Positions 17,467 through 27,848 of a DNA stretch of 64,000 bases are shown piece after piece (the stretch's first letter is position 1; each line of letters starts with the position of its first letter). The notes beneath the pieces were generated by a model. It made no database searches. It worked only from the letters and a program-made list of their open reading frames with translations, and was not told the DNA's origin. Source of the stretch: Phycisphaerales bacterium (lineage in GTDB: Bacteria > Planctomycetota > Phycisphaerae > UBA1845); assembly GCA_020639115.1 (NCBI GenBank), contig JACKHG010000009.1:62001-126000 (forward strand), written 5' to 3'. The position numbers were made by a program, and so were the translations under genes.

Positions 17467-20400
17467 CTACGGCGTCGCGAGCAGGTCCGCGTACACGGCG
17501 TAGTCCGCGAGATCCACGTCGCCGTCGGGCTCGAAGTCGAAGACCGCGCAGGCGGCGCTCGCGGGCGCGTCCGGACCGCTCATGCACGGCGGAAACGCCA
17601 GAAAATCGTCGAGATCGATGTCGCCGTCGCCGTCCGCGTCGCCACGCGTCCCGTAGTACACGCGCACGTCCGTCGTCGCGCCCGCACCGGTGGCCAGCGG
17701 GCCCGTCACGTGCACGCGGCCGGTGGCTGCGTCGTAGGTGTACGCGTGGGCGGCGCCGTTGCGGGTCACAGCCAGAATCGTCGCACCGGCGGGCACGCGG
17801 ATCTGCGTGTCGAAGTCAAGCGCAGCCCCGGTCGCGTTGGTGAACAGGTTCGCGTTGTACACCGGGTAACCAGCCGACTCCGCCGCGGTCACGTCCACGC
17901 GGTGCGCGCCGACCGTGACGTTGCGATAGGTCATCGTGGACCAGTCGCTGGGCAACTTCGGTTCGATGCGCAGCGTGTTGTTCGGCGCGTCCGGAGTGTA
18001 GTCGAGGAAGAGCATCAGCGAATCGACGAAGAAGGACATCGATTCCCAGGCGTTTGGCCACGCGGCTTCGAGCACGAAATCGTTCTGGCCGGGATAGAGC
18101 AAGCTGTTGCTCGGTGCGACCTGCTCCGCGCCGAATCCGATCGGGCCGACGCGATCCACCAGCAGGTCGAGACGGTACGCGTGGTTGTCGATGTCGCCCT
18201 TGCCGGGGTTGAGATCCTGGCGCACGCCGTAGTAGCAGCCATACCACATGGTGGTGAGGAACCAAGGGCTGCCGTTCGCGTTCGGCCCGGAGTTGTTGTG
18301 CCAGTAGGTGTCATTCCAATAGCGGTTGACCAGGTCCTGCCACTCGCCGCCGAAATTCATGATCGGATGGTTGTTGCCAAACGTGTCGTTGGCCACGCCG
18401 TTCATGCGATCGACGTAAAGCCGCGACCGCCGGATCCTTCTGGCCCGTAGACTTTAGAACGGATACAATTGTGCCGAGTTGGGAAATGTCCGTTCGTAGT
18501 TGCCGTTGACCCGCGTGGCGAGCCCGCCGCGGATGGCGGCTGCCCGGTTGTTGAAAAGCGACTTGTCGTTGTGATAGTTGCAGGTGCCGGGCCCGCCGGG
18601 GCAGACGTTCTGATCAAGCACGTCGGCGATGCGGGCTGCATCCTCCAGGCCGCGAACGACCGACGCATTCGAATAGATGAACTCGTCGAACGAGTCCTCC
18701 CAGAGGTTGTTCGAGTGCATCAAGTTGGTGCTGTCGTTGTAGTAGAGACGCGTGTCGATCGAGCTATCCTCGCTCATGGCACGACCGGACTCGAAAAAAC
18801 GGTTGCGTAGTTCGTGCTCAGAAAGTTCAGATCGCCGCGACCAGAAAAAGGTTGCCCTCAGGGAAATACCGCGTGGTCTCGTCCACCTGCGGCGCGGACT
18901 ACACGATGTAACGCACCTGTCGGTCGCATTTCCAGGTACCACCAGCCCTGCCTGGCTCCCTCGTCCGCCCGATAGGCGGTCCCGCAGGAAGCGATACACC
19001 GCCTGGCTTCCGCTGTGTGTGCCCGGTGCGGTTGAGCGTGATCGCGGCCCAGATCATGTCGCGCGGGCCACACGAACGGTGGTAGGCCTCTGCTGTGCAT
19101 GCTTCCGCCACGACGCCGCCGTTCCTTGCCGTCGAGATGCGCCGCCGTCGCCAGCAGGCTCCGCCTGGAAGATCGTCGTAGTTGCCGTCGGGCGCCGGAT
19201 GGTAATGTAGCTGGCGCGAGCCCGTCCTGCCAGTACGTCTCGGTCCGGGCCTGCACCGTGCCCGCGCGTTGTTCGGGTGCGGAACCAGCCGATGATGCCG
19301 TCCACCGGGTACGCGTAGTGCCCGTCGCGCCGGCGAAGTCGTCGAATCCGCCGGACCAGCACGACGTCGATCCCTGGCTGCCGGGAAGGCGGCAGTTCGA
19401 TTCGTATCCTGACCCAGCCGCGGTCCAGGTGTCGCTGGTGCCGCTCCATTTGCCTGGCCGGCGTGCCGCCGGATCAACGTACGCTGGCGACGCCGCTCTT
19501 CATCACCGTGGCAGCCAGCACGATCGACACGTTCTTGCCGTAGTCGCGCCGGTCGTCGGGGTTGTACCTGGGCTCGCCGACGTAGCTGCTGGTGTTGTCC
19601 CGCTGGGATGACGCGCGCCGCGCGCGGGGTCACAGACGTAGTCACCCATCGCCGCCGTTCAGCCGCGTAGTCGGCGTAGAAGCAGAACGCAGCGTTTCCG
19701 CTGGAGGCTGACTGGTTGGTCAGCACGTAACGTATTTGACGTAGATGCCGTCGCGGTTGATCACACCTTCCGTCGGTCGGATAGGTATGTCTTGTGCAGA
19801 AATCATTGCCGCACCAGGATGTCGCGGCCCTGGCGGCTGTGGGTGCTGCGCTGCCTGATGACGTTCAGCGGCGGCACGTACGCCTGCGTGACGTTGGTTG
19901 TACCCGGCGCGCCCCCTGTTGGTCAGCCGCCAGTAGGTCGCCGTTGATGCGGATTCCGCTGAAGGCCCTGCTGAGATTCATCTGGTCGCGTGCCCCGGCG
20001 GGCAGCAGCGGCGGGAAGGTGTCGAGGCCGTCGACGTAGCCTTCGTTCTTCGTGCCCATGCCGTGGACGCAGCCCGCGGACGGGTAGTAGATGTCGTAGA
20101 CGGCGCCGTTCTGGTCGACCATCACGTTCATGTAGTTGTTGCCGACGACGCCCTCTTCCTTCCACGCGTAGTACGGCGGGTAGCCGACGCCCGATTGGGA
20201 TCAGGCGCACCAGCCCCTGGCCACGTTGATCTTGCTATCCAGGTGTGGAGCACCGCCGCCGCGTTGGCAAAAACCTCAGGCGAGCCGGGCGTGTTGCCGT
20301 CCCACACGCCGATCTTGTACTTGATCGTCTTGCCGTATTCCGAAGTGAACGCGGGGAATACCACCTCCCACCAGTCGTCGGTGCCGCCGACCAGCGGTTC

Positions 20401-20736
20401 GTTGAACAGGAAGTTCACCTTGATGTCCGGACCGTAGCTGAGCAGCACGAACGTGCCCACGCTGCCGACGCCTTTCGTTCCGCTCGGCGTTGAACCATCG
20501 TCGGTGTAGTACACAGCCGCTGACGTGTAGCTGAACGATGGCCCGGTCTTGAAGTACCCGTAGACCGTCTCGTCCTCGCGGGGCTGGAGCGGCGTGCGCT
20601 GCGTCGCACCCGGGTTGTTGAAAACGCCGTCGGCGGGATTGTGCGCGACGTAGTTCGGGGCGGCTGATCCGGTCGACGCTGCACAGCAGACGCAGACTGC
20701 CCAGAGTGTGGCGAGAGAATGCACGCGTTTCGGCAT
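17467..20736 (-). CDS. Secreted glycoside hydrolase-like protein with dockerin-like end (frameshifted)
   Basis: This span reads as one gene of about 1090 codons broken by several frameshifts between about 18406 and 20170. The intact N-terminal part begins at an ATG at 20736 with an AGGAG site and a signal peptide (ending TGSA), then a beta-rich domain. Middle fragments include VMVDQNGAVYDIYYPSAGC, RDMIWAAITLNRTGHT and LYYNDSTNLMHSNNLWEDSF. The intact C-terminal part (17467-18405) has WFLTTMWYGCYYGVRQ and KLPSDWSTMTYRNVTV, as in alpha/alpha-toroid glucoamylase-like (GH15-like) enzymes, then a dockerin-like module (GDADGDGDIDLDDF, CMSGP, DGDVDLADYA). The family call is tentative. The breaks may be sequencing error. 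Confidence 0.6.
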
Positions 20737-20873
20737 GATGTGCTCCTGAGTTCCTTCCCCTGATTGGCGCCGCGCAGATGCGCCAGGATGACGCGATATC
20801 GACCAGCCGCGGCCCCGTCTGATCCGCTCATTGTAACGGCGCCGTTGGGCGATATCATCGCGTTGACGCCGGC

Positions 20874-22370
20874 ATGTGCGCCGGCCTCGACATAGAATCG
20901 ACACAACCCCTGGAGCGCATTCCCATCCGGCATCTTACCCATAACCAGCGCGTTGCCTTCGCCTTGATGACGTGCGTTTTCATTTGGCCGCGCGCCGCGC
21001 GGGCGATTACGCCGGAGCTCACCTCCGCCATTCCGCCGGATGCGCTCGCCGTCGTGCTCGTTCAGCCCTCGCCGCGCGCGCAACACGCGGAACCGGCGAC
21101 GCCCGACGTCGTGCAGTGGGCGGCCCTCGCCGTCGCGGGCCGCAGCGCGCCAGCCGCCATCGCCGAGGTCGCCGGCGGCCTGAAAAGTTTGCGGACGTTC
21201 CCGTGGGCTGTCGTATTGCTCGATGTGCGGGCGCGGAGCATCGGTGCGGACAGCCACCGCCTGGCATTTCTGTCTGGCGCGTTGATCGTGCACACCCGCG
21301 GCGACAACGCCGCAATCACGCAGGAGATCCAGAGCGTGCTGGAACGCTGGACGTCGGCTGACACGGCGCGCGTGGACGCGCTGACGACAAACGGCGTGCG
21401 CAGCTACCGGCTGACCGACCAGCGTCTGCCCGCTTGGGCGGCCGTCGAATGGGGCGCGGTGGGCGACGACTACGTGATCACGGTCGGTGCCGGGACGTTT
21501 CGACGAGTCGTCGCGGGCATGCACGCCTCCCGCCAGACGGCAGAACCTGACGACTGGTCGCTCCTCTTACCAGCCGCGGAGGTCGGACGGGCACGCGTCG
21601 CCTGGGGCCTGCGCTCCGCCGCGCTGCGTGCCGCGCTCGGCGACGTCATGGCCGGCCGACCCGAGCAGGTGCTCCATGCGCTCGGACTCGCGCGGTCTGA
21701 TGCGGTGCTGTGGAGTCTGCGCCGCGACCGCCGCGCCTTCATCACGCGGATGGTCCGCAGGACCGGCGATGCCGTCCGCGTCACGCCGATCACCCAGGCC
21801 CTGCCGGCCAACGACCGCTGGCGTAACCGCCTTCCGGAAAAAGCCACAGCCTACGCCTACATCCCCCATCCGCTGGCGAGAATCGTGAACGATGCGGTCG
21901 ATGCCTGGCTCGCGCTGCAGCGGCCGGACGAGCGCGTGCGCATCGCGCAGGCGTTCGAACGCTTCCAGCAGAACGCCGGCGTGAACGTGCAGTCCGACCT
22001 GCTCGATCAGCTCGGCGATTCACTGCTGATCCACGACTATCCGCGGCACCCCGCCGGGTTGCCGCTGGCCGACACGATCCTCGTGCCCATCGACGGTGAT
22101 GCGGGTCGCGCACGCCGGGCCCTCGACGCCCTGCTGCAGCAGTGCGCGGACTGGGTGAATCCGGACCGCGGCGGCGACGGCGGTTCCGGCCATTTCTGGG
22201 AGCCGCGGATCGAGCGGCTCGAGGACGGAATCTGGACGGTGCGCGTCGGGCTCTACGGACCAGCCGTCACGGTCGCTGACGGGTGGCTCGTGCTCAGCTA
22301 CGCGCCGGCAGCGGTTCGGGAAAACCTGAAGCTGCTCGCGGCCCCACCCGAAGGGGGCACCCACCCGTGA
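20874..22370 (+). CDS. Exported DUF3352-like protein of unknown function
   Basis: A protein of up to 498 residues with an N-terminal hydrophobic segment ending WPRAARA that looks like a signal peptide. It then has a SAIPPDALAVVLVQ motif and repeated alpha/beta segments (VGDDYVITVGAGTFRRVVAG, PEKATAYAYIPHPLARIV, TVADGWLVLSYAPAAVRENL). This pattern resembles DUF3352 proteins of planctomycetes, whose function is unknown. The start could be 20874 or the ATG at 20967, which lies inside the hydrophobic segment. The stop overlaps the next gene's GTG start, so it is probably co-transcribed with the MFS transporter. Confidence 0.6.
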   Translation: MCAGLDIESTQPLERIPIRHLTHNQRVAFALMTCVFIWPRAARAITPELTSAIPPDALAVVLVQPSPRAQHAEPATPDVVQWAALAVAGRSAPAAIAEVAGGLKSLRTFPWAVVLLDVRARSIGADSHRLAFLSGALIVHTRGDNAAITQEIQSVLERWTSADTARVDALTTNGVRSYRLTDQRLPAWAAVEWGAVGDDYVITVGAGTFRRVVAGMHASRQTAEPDDWSLLLPAAEVGRARVAWGLRSAALRAALGDVMAGRPEQVLHALGLARSDAVLWSLRRDRRAFITRMVRRTGDAVRVTPITQALPANDRWRNRLPEKATAYAYIPHPLARIVNDAVDAWLALQRPDERVRIAQAFERFQQNAGVNVQSDLLDQLGDSLLIHDYPRHPAGLPLADTILVPIDGDAGRARRALDALLQQCADWVNPDRGGDGGSGHFWEPRIERLEDGIWTVRVGLYGPAVTVADGWLVLSYAPAAVRENLKLLAAPPEGGTHP

Positions 22371-23575
22371 ACGCGCCCCTGCCCGCCCCCGAGCGGCTCT
22401 ACCACCGCCGTTTCGCCCTCGTGTTCGTGATCCTCTTCACCTACATGTGCGCGCACAGCATGCTCGTGCACCTGCCCAAGTACATCGTGTGGATGGGCGG
22501 AAGCGTCGCCACCGTGGGCAACATCTTCGGCCTGGGCATGCTCGGCAGCCTCGTCGCGCGGCCCTTCGTCGGACGCTGGATCGACCTGGCGGGCTGCCGC
22601 ACCGTACTCGTCGTAGCCACCCTCTGCGCGGCGGGCGCGATGGCGCTCTTCCCCTTCCAGCACCACCTCGCGGGCGTCTACGTGCTGCGCATGCTCGTGC
22701 AGCTCGCCCAGGCGACGCTGCTCGCGACCATCGCGGTGCTGGCGGCGCGGATCGCACCGCCGGGGCGCAGCGCCGAGAGTCTCGCCATGATCGGCGTCGG
22801 CGGCCTGATCGGCCTGATGGCCGGACCGATCATCGGCGACTGGTATTTCGCCCACGCCGGCACCCTCAACGCCGCGGATTTCCGCTGGTTCTTCACGGCC
22901 ACCGCGGCGACTGCCCTCGCGGCGGCTGGGCTGTGCGCGTTCGCGCCCGGGCGGCGCGTATACGACGTCCAGCCGGAACCCTCCTCCATGCTGCGGCTTG
23001 TCGCCGCCCACTGGCCAGGTCCGATCCTGATCGTGGCGCTGTGCCTCGCCCTCGTGCAGACCATGCCGGTGATGTTCATCGAGCGCTTCGTGGCGGCCCG
23101 CGACCTCCACGGCGTGACACTGTTCTACGTGGCCTACTCGCCGACAGCGATCATCCTGCGCATCGTGCTGCGCCGCCTGCCCGCGCGGCTGGGCCGCCGG
23201 CGCACACTGCTCGTGGGCATGGCCAGCTACGTCTGCGGGTTGCTGCTGCTCATTCCCGTGCAGCGCGAGTGGCAACTGCTCGTGCCCGCCATCGTCTCCG
23301 GCGTGGGTCACTGTTTTTCCTATCCGTTCCTGGTGGACCTCGCCGCCGAGCGCATGCCCCCGCAGCACCGCGGGCTGGCGACCTCGGTCGTGCTCGGCGC
23401 GATCGATCTCGGTTTCTTCCTGGCGTTCGTGATCGAGGGAGCGCTCATCGTCCACTACGGATTCAGCGTGACGCTGATGGTCGTGGCGGCTGCCGCGACG
23501 GCCGGCGTCACCTACTTTGCCTGGACGCAGCGGGCGTTTCTGCTGCATCGGCCGGCGGCCCCCCGGGGCGAGTGA
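22367..23575 (+). CDS. Major facilitator superfamily transporter
   Basis: A 402-residue polytopic membrane protein with about 12 hydrophobic segments. MFS landmarks include the loop 2-3 motif ARPFVGRWIDLAGCRTVL (Arg/Asp pattern), the loop 8-9 counterpart RLPARLGRRRTLLVG, and GGLIGLMAGPIIGDW in helix 5. The closest general type is a multidrug or unknown-substrate antiporter; no substrate can be inferred. The GTG at 22367 overlaps the previous stop (GTGA), and a G-rich ribosome binding site lies in the 3' end of that gene, giving a translationally coupled pair with the DUF3352-like protein. Confidence 0.85.
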   Translation: MNAPLPAPERLYHRRFALVFVILFTYMCAHSMLVHLPKYIVWMGGSVATVGNIFGLGMLGSLVARPFVGRWIDLAGCRTVLVVATLCAAGAMALFPFQHHLAGVYVLRMLVQLAQATLLATIAVLAARIAPPGRSAESLAMIGVGGLIGLMAGPIIGDWYFAHAGTLNAADFRWFFTATAATALAAAGLCAFAPGRRVYDVQPEPSSMLRLVAAHWPGPILIVALCLALVQTMPVMFIERFVAARDLHGVTLFYVAYSPTAIILRIVLRRLPARLGRRRTLLVGMASYVCGLLLLIPVQREWQLLVPAIVSGVGHCFSYPFLVDLAAERMPPQHRGLATSVVLGAIDLGFFLAFVIEGALIVHYGFSVTLMVVAAAATAGVTYFAWTQRAFLLHRPAAPRGE

Positions 23576-23968
23576 CGGGGATTCTGCACGGTCCCACCCA
23601 CCAGGGCCGTGGTCGACTCTTCCCAATATTGAGAAATAGCCATACTGGCGGTTGACTTTCGCTCCGGCACCCGCTAGGTTGAGGGGCATCCTCCGGGCCA
23701 GCGCATTTCTCGGCCCGGTGCTGGGAAACCGGGAGGAGAGAGAGCATCCCCGAGTCCTTGCGCGGACCCCCTCCGATTTCCCTCGAGACGGCAGAGTCGT
23801 GCGCGTGCAGCGCTGCCGCGTCCAAGCCGCCCGTCGGCGGGTACGGATCCGGTGCGCCCTCCGGGCGCGTGTACCCCCGCGCGCACCTGCCGGCCACGCT
23901 CATGGAATTCCACGTCCTCCACCCCCGTGTCTGCTGGAGGACGGTGAAATCTGCATAGGGAGAGAGAG
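23576..23968 (+). other. Long 5' leader of the PEP-CTERM protein gene
   Basis: No gene is supported here. The 393 bases contain a promoter-like pair at 23652-23680 and a hairpin CCCGGT (23714-23719) with ACCGGG (23728-23733). They end in a purine-rich ribosome binding site (GGGAGAGAGAG) just before the ATG at 23969. A transcript from the promoter would have a leader of about 280 bases. No known riboswitch was recognised. Confidence 0.4.
23652..23680 (+). promoter_or_regulatory. Predicted promoter upstream of the PEP-CTERM protein gene
   Basis: TTGACT (23652-23657) is followed after 17 bases by TAGGTT (23675-23680). The -35 is a 5/6 match and the spacing is optimal, while the -10 is weak. Direction and position fit the gene at 23969. 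Confidence 0.35.
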
Positions 23969-25192
23969 ATGGTCTATCGCAGCACTTGTACAGCCGCCGT
24001 CATCGGTCTCTGCACGCTGGCCGCCTCCGCCGCGGAATCCTGGTCAAACTACCAGGGCAACCCGAGCCATACCGGCTACACCCCGGTGACGTTGCCGACC
24101 GACCAGTTCGCCTTCCGCTGGTCCCGGACGTTCAGCGGTGCGCTCAACCCGGTCACCGCCGCCGACGGCCGCGTCTTCGCCACGCGCCAGGTCTACTTCA
24201 ATGACGTGGATCAGTTGTTCGTACTCGACGCCAAGACCGGCGCTACCGAGTGGACCAAGGGCTTCGGCGATGTCTTCTCCGTCAATCCACCCAGCTACGC
24301 GTACGGCAACGTGTACCTCCAGACCGGCAACCACTCCAGCGACACGTACCTGCGTGCCTACGACGCGGCGACGGGCGCACTGGTCTTTCGCGCACCCCAC
24401 TCCGCCCAGTGGGACCGCTACTACGCGCCCACCATTCACGACGATAAGGTTTTTGTCAACGGGGGCTACTACGGCGGCATGTACGCCTTCGACGCCCACG
24501 ACGGCACCCAGGAGTGGTTTCGCGAACTCAACGGCTATGACGAGTGGACCCCCGCCGTCGACAAGGACTACGCGTATGCCTACATCGGCGAATCCTGCGG
24601 TGGCTGCAACAATGCCGGCCTGAGCATCATCAACCGCGCAAACGGCCAGATCGCCTCGTTCATCCAGGATCCGAGCTTCGACTGGCACGGCTGGAGCATG
24701 GACCAGGCGCCCGTACTCGGCGGCAAGGACGATCTGCTCGCCATCCAGTCCGGCCGCCTGATCAGCTTCGACCTCGCCAACCACGACATCGGATGGCAGC
24801 TCAACCGCAACTTCTCCGGCCAGGCCGCGGTCTCCAACGGTGTGGTCTACGCGATCGATGGCGGCGCCCTGACCGCGTGGGATCAGGCCTCCGGCAGCTA
24901 CCTGTGGGCCTGGGAAGCGCCGAGCAACCTGGCGGGGCCGTTCATCGTCACCGATTCGCACATCCTCATCAGTGACGCGTCGGACACGTTCGCGCTGAAC
25001 CTGATGACCCGCTCATCCGACTGGTCTTACCCGGCCAACGGCCAGCTCACGCTGAGCGAGGGCGTGCTCTACATCGCGGACGGCTCCGTGCTGACGGCGA
25101 TATCGATCCCGGAGCCCGCCTCGCTCGGGCTGCTGGCTGGCGGCGCCTGTTTCGTGCTGCGCCGGCGCCGTACGCCGGGGCTCCGGGCGTAA
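23969..25192 (+). CDS. PQQ-like beta-propeller protein with PEP-CTERM anchor
   Basis: A 407-residue secreted protein: signal peptide (residues about 1-22, ending ASAAES), then several propeller blades with FVLDAKTGATEW, AYDAATGALVF, YAFDAHDGTQEWF and TAWDQASGSYLW, the PQQ-type repeat pattern. The C-terminus is a PEP-CTERM sorting signal: IPEPASLGLL, a hydrophobic stretch, then RRRR. PEP-CTERM proteins are recognised by an exosortase and usually reach the envelope or an extracellular matrix; no exosortase gene lies in this window. The strong GGGAGAGAGAG site supports the ATG at 23969. It is a single gene with its own leader. Confidence 0.88.
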   Translation: MVYRSTCTAAVIGLCTLAASAAESWSNYQGNPSHTGYTPVTLPTDQFAFRWSRTFSGALNPVTAADGRVFATRQVYFNDVDQLFVLDAKTGATEWTKGFGDVFSVNPPSYAYGNVYLQTGNHSSDTYLRAYDAATGALVFRAPHSAQWDRYYAPTIHDDKVFVNGGYYGGMYAFDAHDGTQEWFRELNGYDEWTPAVDKDYAYAYIGESCGGCNNAGLSIINRANGQIASFIQDPSFDWHGWSMDQAPVLGGKDDLLAIQSGRLISFDLANHDIGWQLNRNFSGQAAVSNGVVYAIDGGALTAWDQASGSYLWAWEAPSNLAGPFIVTDSHILISDASDTFALNLMTRSSDWSYPANGQLTLSEGVLYIADGSVLTAISIPEPASLGLLAGGACFVLRRRRTPGLRA

Positions 25193-25211
25193 CCGGTCGC
25201 CGGAGCGTTCG

Positions 25212-25294
25212 CAATCCACGTGTAGCGTCGAGACCCCCCTGTGTCCGCGTAATGAACTGGGGCCGATCCGCTGCGGATGGATAGAGCTTGCTCT
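25212..25294. repeat. Dispersed intergenic repeat, copy 2
   Basis: CAATCCACGTGTAGCGTC starts at 25212 and AGAGCTTGCTCT lies at 25283-25294, 71 bases on. The same two blocks, with one base change in the first and a spacing of 70, occur at 3842-3923. The sequence between them is not conserved. The element sits in the spacer between convergent genes. Confidence 0.55.
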
Positions 25295-25307
25295 GGCCCT
25301 GCGCGGC

Positions 25308-25337
25308 GGCGGTGCCGCAGGTCGGATCGGCACCGCC
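25308..25337. terminator. Hairpin between convergent genes
   Basis: GGCGGTGCC (25308-25316) pairs perfectly with GGCACCGCC (25329-25337) across a 12-base loop, immediately before the stop codon of the minus-strand DUF1634 gene. It could end transcription from both sides, though no strong T-run follows. Confidence 0.4.
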
Positions 25338-25339
25338 GG

Positions 25340-25759
25340 TCATACCGCGCCGACCAGCATCGACGCGAACAGCACGAGCAGCACCAGCCCGCTGATCACC
25401 GCGAAGCGGCGATCGCCCAGCCTCAGCATCGCCACGATGGAAACGATGACGCGCACCACCGGCGTGATGATCAACACCAGCAGGCCGAGCGTGGCCAGCG
25501 CGCGGCCGCGCCCCTGCCCGAGCTCCGCAAACAGGTCCCCCAGCGTGTGGGGAAATGCCGCACCGGGCGCGATCAACCGCCCCAGCGTCTGCGGGTCCGC
25601 CATGTAGTCGGGATGCCGCGCCAGCGACACCGCGACGCCGCAAACCAGCAGCACCACGCTCGCCGCCACGCCGGCGCGCAGCACGCTGCCCAGCAGCGTC
25701 TCCACCCGCGCCAGACCGCCCCGCCGCACTTCGCTGGCTCCGCTCGGCGAACCGCTCAT
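25340..25759 (-). CDS. DUF1634 membrane protein
   Basis: A 139-residue integral membrane protein with three hydrophobic segments: LLGSVLRAGVAASVVLLVCG, LATLGLLVLIITPVVRVIVS and AVISGLVLLVLFASMLVG. The pattern LLRxG and TPVVRVxVS matches the DUF1634 family. DUF1634 genes are commonly found next to TauE/SafE permeases and may encode an accessory subunit. The ATG at 25759 overlaps the stop of the upstream permease gene by four bases (ATGA), so the two are translationally coupled. Confidence 0.85.
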   Translation of the reverse strand: MSGSPSGASEVRRGGLARVETLLGSVLRAGVAASVVLLVCGVAVSLARHPDYMADPQTLGRLIAPGAAFPHTLGDLFAELGQGRGRALATLGLLVLIITPVVRVIVSIVAMLRLGDRRFAVISGLVLLVLFASMLVGAV

Positions 25760-26595
25760 CCCTTCAGCCCTTTCAGCAGCATCTCCACCGCGACCACCGC
25801 GAGCACGAGCGTGAACGCGGCACGCAGCGCCGAGCCGCGCACGCGGCCGATCAGCCGCGCCCCCACCACCGAACCGCCCAACACCCCGAGCGCCGTCGGC
25901 GCCGCGACGAACGGATCGATGTCGCCGCGCGTGAAGTACACGCCGGCGCTCGCGGCGGCCGTCACGCCGATCATGAAGTTGCTCGTGGCGCTGGCCACCT
26001 TGATGGGAATCCCCATGCCCAGGGCCATGGCCGGTACCTTGATCAGGCCCCCGCCGATGCCCAGCAGCCCGCTCAGCACACCGGCCACGCCGCTCAGCGC
26101 CAGCCCCACCGGCGTCCGCGCCACCCGGTATGGCCGCTCCTTCCCCGTGCGCTGATCGAAGTACGAACCGTGCAGGTTCAGCGCATCGGCGATCCGGTCC
26201 GGAGCATCCCGCTCGACGCCGGTCAGTGCGCGCTTGCGCCACATGGCGACCGCCGCGTAGGTGAGCGCGGCTGCGAAGATGAGATAGAGCCACCGGCCCG
26301 CGATCGCGCCGGCCACGAACGCGCCGCCCAGCGCCCCCGTCGTCGTCGCCAGCTCGAGCACCATCGCCACGCGGATGTTGGCGAGATGCTCCTTCACGTA
26401 CGCAGCCCCCGCCCCGCTCGAGGTGGCGATCACCGACACGATCGACGCGCCGATCGCGTAGCGGATGTCCACGCCGAGCAGCAACGTCAGCGCCGGCACG
26501 ACGATGATCCCGCCGCCCAGACCCAGCAGCGCGCCCAGCACCCCCGCTGCCAGCGACAGGCCAAACGCGCAGAACATGAAAGCGACAGGCGTCAT
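25756..26595 (-). CDS. TauE/SafE-family sulfite/organosulfonate-type permease
   Basis: A 279-residue membrane protein with the two repeated TauE/SafE halves: GALLGLGGGIIVVPALTLLLG near the N-terminus and GLLGIGGGLIKVPAMALGMG in the second half. About eight transmembrane segments are visible. The family exports or imports anions such as sulfite, sulfoacetate or similar compounds; the substrate here is not determinable. A hydrophilic insert of about 30 residues (ERDAPDRIADALNLHG...) lies between the halves. The downstream DUF1634 gene overlaps its stop. Confidence 0.88.
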   Translation of the reverse strand: MTPVAFMFCAFGLSLAAGVLGALLGLGGGIIVVPALTLLLGVDIRYAIGASIVSVIATSSGAGAAYVKEHLANIRVAMVLELATTTGALGGAFVAGAIAGRWLYLIFAAALTYAAVAMWRKRALTGVERDAPDRIADALNLHGSYFDQRTGKERPYRVARTPVGLALSGVAGVLSGLLGIGGGLIKVPAMALGMGIPIKVASATSNFMIGVTAAASAGVYFTRGDIDPFVAAPTALGVLGGSVVGARLIGRVRGSALRAAFTLVLAVVAVEMLLKGLKG

Positions 26596-26841
26596 CTCGA
26601 AATCACCGGGTCACAGGAAAAGACCATCGTGAGCGGCTGCACGCGCCTGCCATTCAGGAATTTCCATAGGTGTCCCCGAATGCGCCGATCACGCCGGGCA
26701 CGAGCATAGTGCCTCCGCTCGGACGGGACAACGTGGGTCGCCGTGGGGAAGTGAACGAACGGATACCGGCGCAGACCGGATCAGCCGGCGGATTGCCGCA
26801 AGTTTCTTGGGGTGCCCTGGTGAGCCGGTCCAGCCGGCGGC

Positions 26842-27745
26842 CTAGAAGTTCGCCGCCATCAGCTCGTTGAGCTTGCGCAGGGCGCCGGCCTCGATCTGCC
26901 GCACCCGCTCGCGGGTCAGGCCGACGCGCTCGCCGATGTCCTTGAGCGTCATGGCCTCCTCGTTGTCGAGGCCGAAGCGCAGACGCAGGATGCGCGCCTC
27001 GCGCTCGTCGATCTGGCTGAGCAGTATTCGATCGCGGGCTTTCGCCCCGGACTTCGAATATCGCCTCCTGCTCCTGGCAGTTTGTGGTCGGCGAGCATCT
27101 CGTCAGGCGATCGAGTCCTCGCCAATGGCTGACTGCGTGCGCGGTGAACGCCTTGACCGCGGATGATCTCTTTGGCCTTCTTGAGCGGCACCTACGAGTC
27201 CGGCGAGTTCTCGAGCCGAGGGTTGCGCCCGTGCTTCGGACGAACTGGTCCATCGCCCAGCGCCAACGGGCGATCATCTCCACCATGCGTAATGCCGGAA
27301 TGCGCACCGGCTGAACGCCGTTGATCAGCCGCCCGCTTGATCGCCTGCTTGATCCACCACGACGCGCGTGTTGAGCTGCGTCTTCTGACTGACTGAAACC
27401 CCGACCGCGCGGATCAAAGCCCCAGGGCGCCTCCTCGATGAGATCGTTGAGCGGTACGCCGCGATGCGTACTCTGGGCGATGTTGGGACACCAGCGGTTC
27501 GATCGCACCATGCGTCGCGTCGCCCCGTCGCCTCGATCGTCTCCTTCTCCGCGAGCGTGATCTCGCCGTGGGCGAAGCGCGATCTGCAGCGGCGAAGACC
27601 GCAAGGTACCTTGGAATTCCAGGTCGCGCTCCCTCAGCCGTGAGCAGCGGGCCTTTGCTGATCTGCTCAGGTAAAATTGAATCCGAATCGACGCCACGCT
27701 GAGATTCCCTGGCGATTCAGTCGCCCATTCCGCAACGGCGTCCAT
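26842..27745 (-). CDS. Primary-type sigma-70 factor (frameshifted)
   Basis: Read on the minus strand, the last 60 codons are a clean region 4: [20 protein letters not shown], then [20 protein letters not shown] and [13 protein letters not shown]. Upstream the frame breaks several times, but regions 2-3 are still legible: [39 protein letters not shown], and region 1.2 (IQFYLS near the start). The ATG at 27745 begins [11 protein letters not shown]. The span of about 300 codons fits a planctomycete primary or primary-like sigma factor lacking a long region 1.1. Because such a gene should be functional, the indels are probably sequence errors. It is downstream of rpsA on the same strand. Confidence 0.75.
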
Positions 27746-27848
27746 AGCATAGAGAAAAGTGGCCCCGAAGGAAACCCCGGAGCCCGCCCTATTCTCTGAC
27801 ATCCGGTGGCGCTGAGCCGCGCACTTCAGATTCACAGGTCGCGCGCGG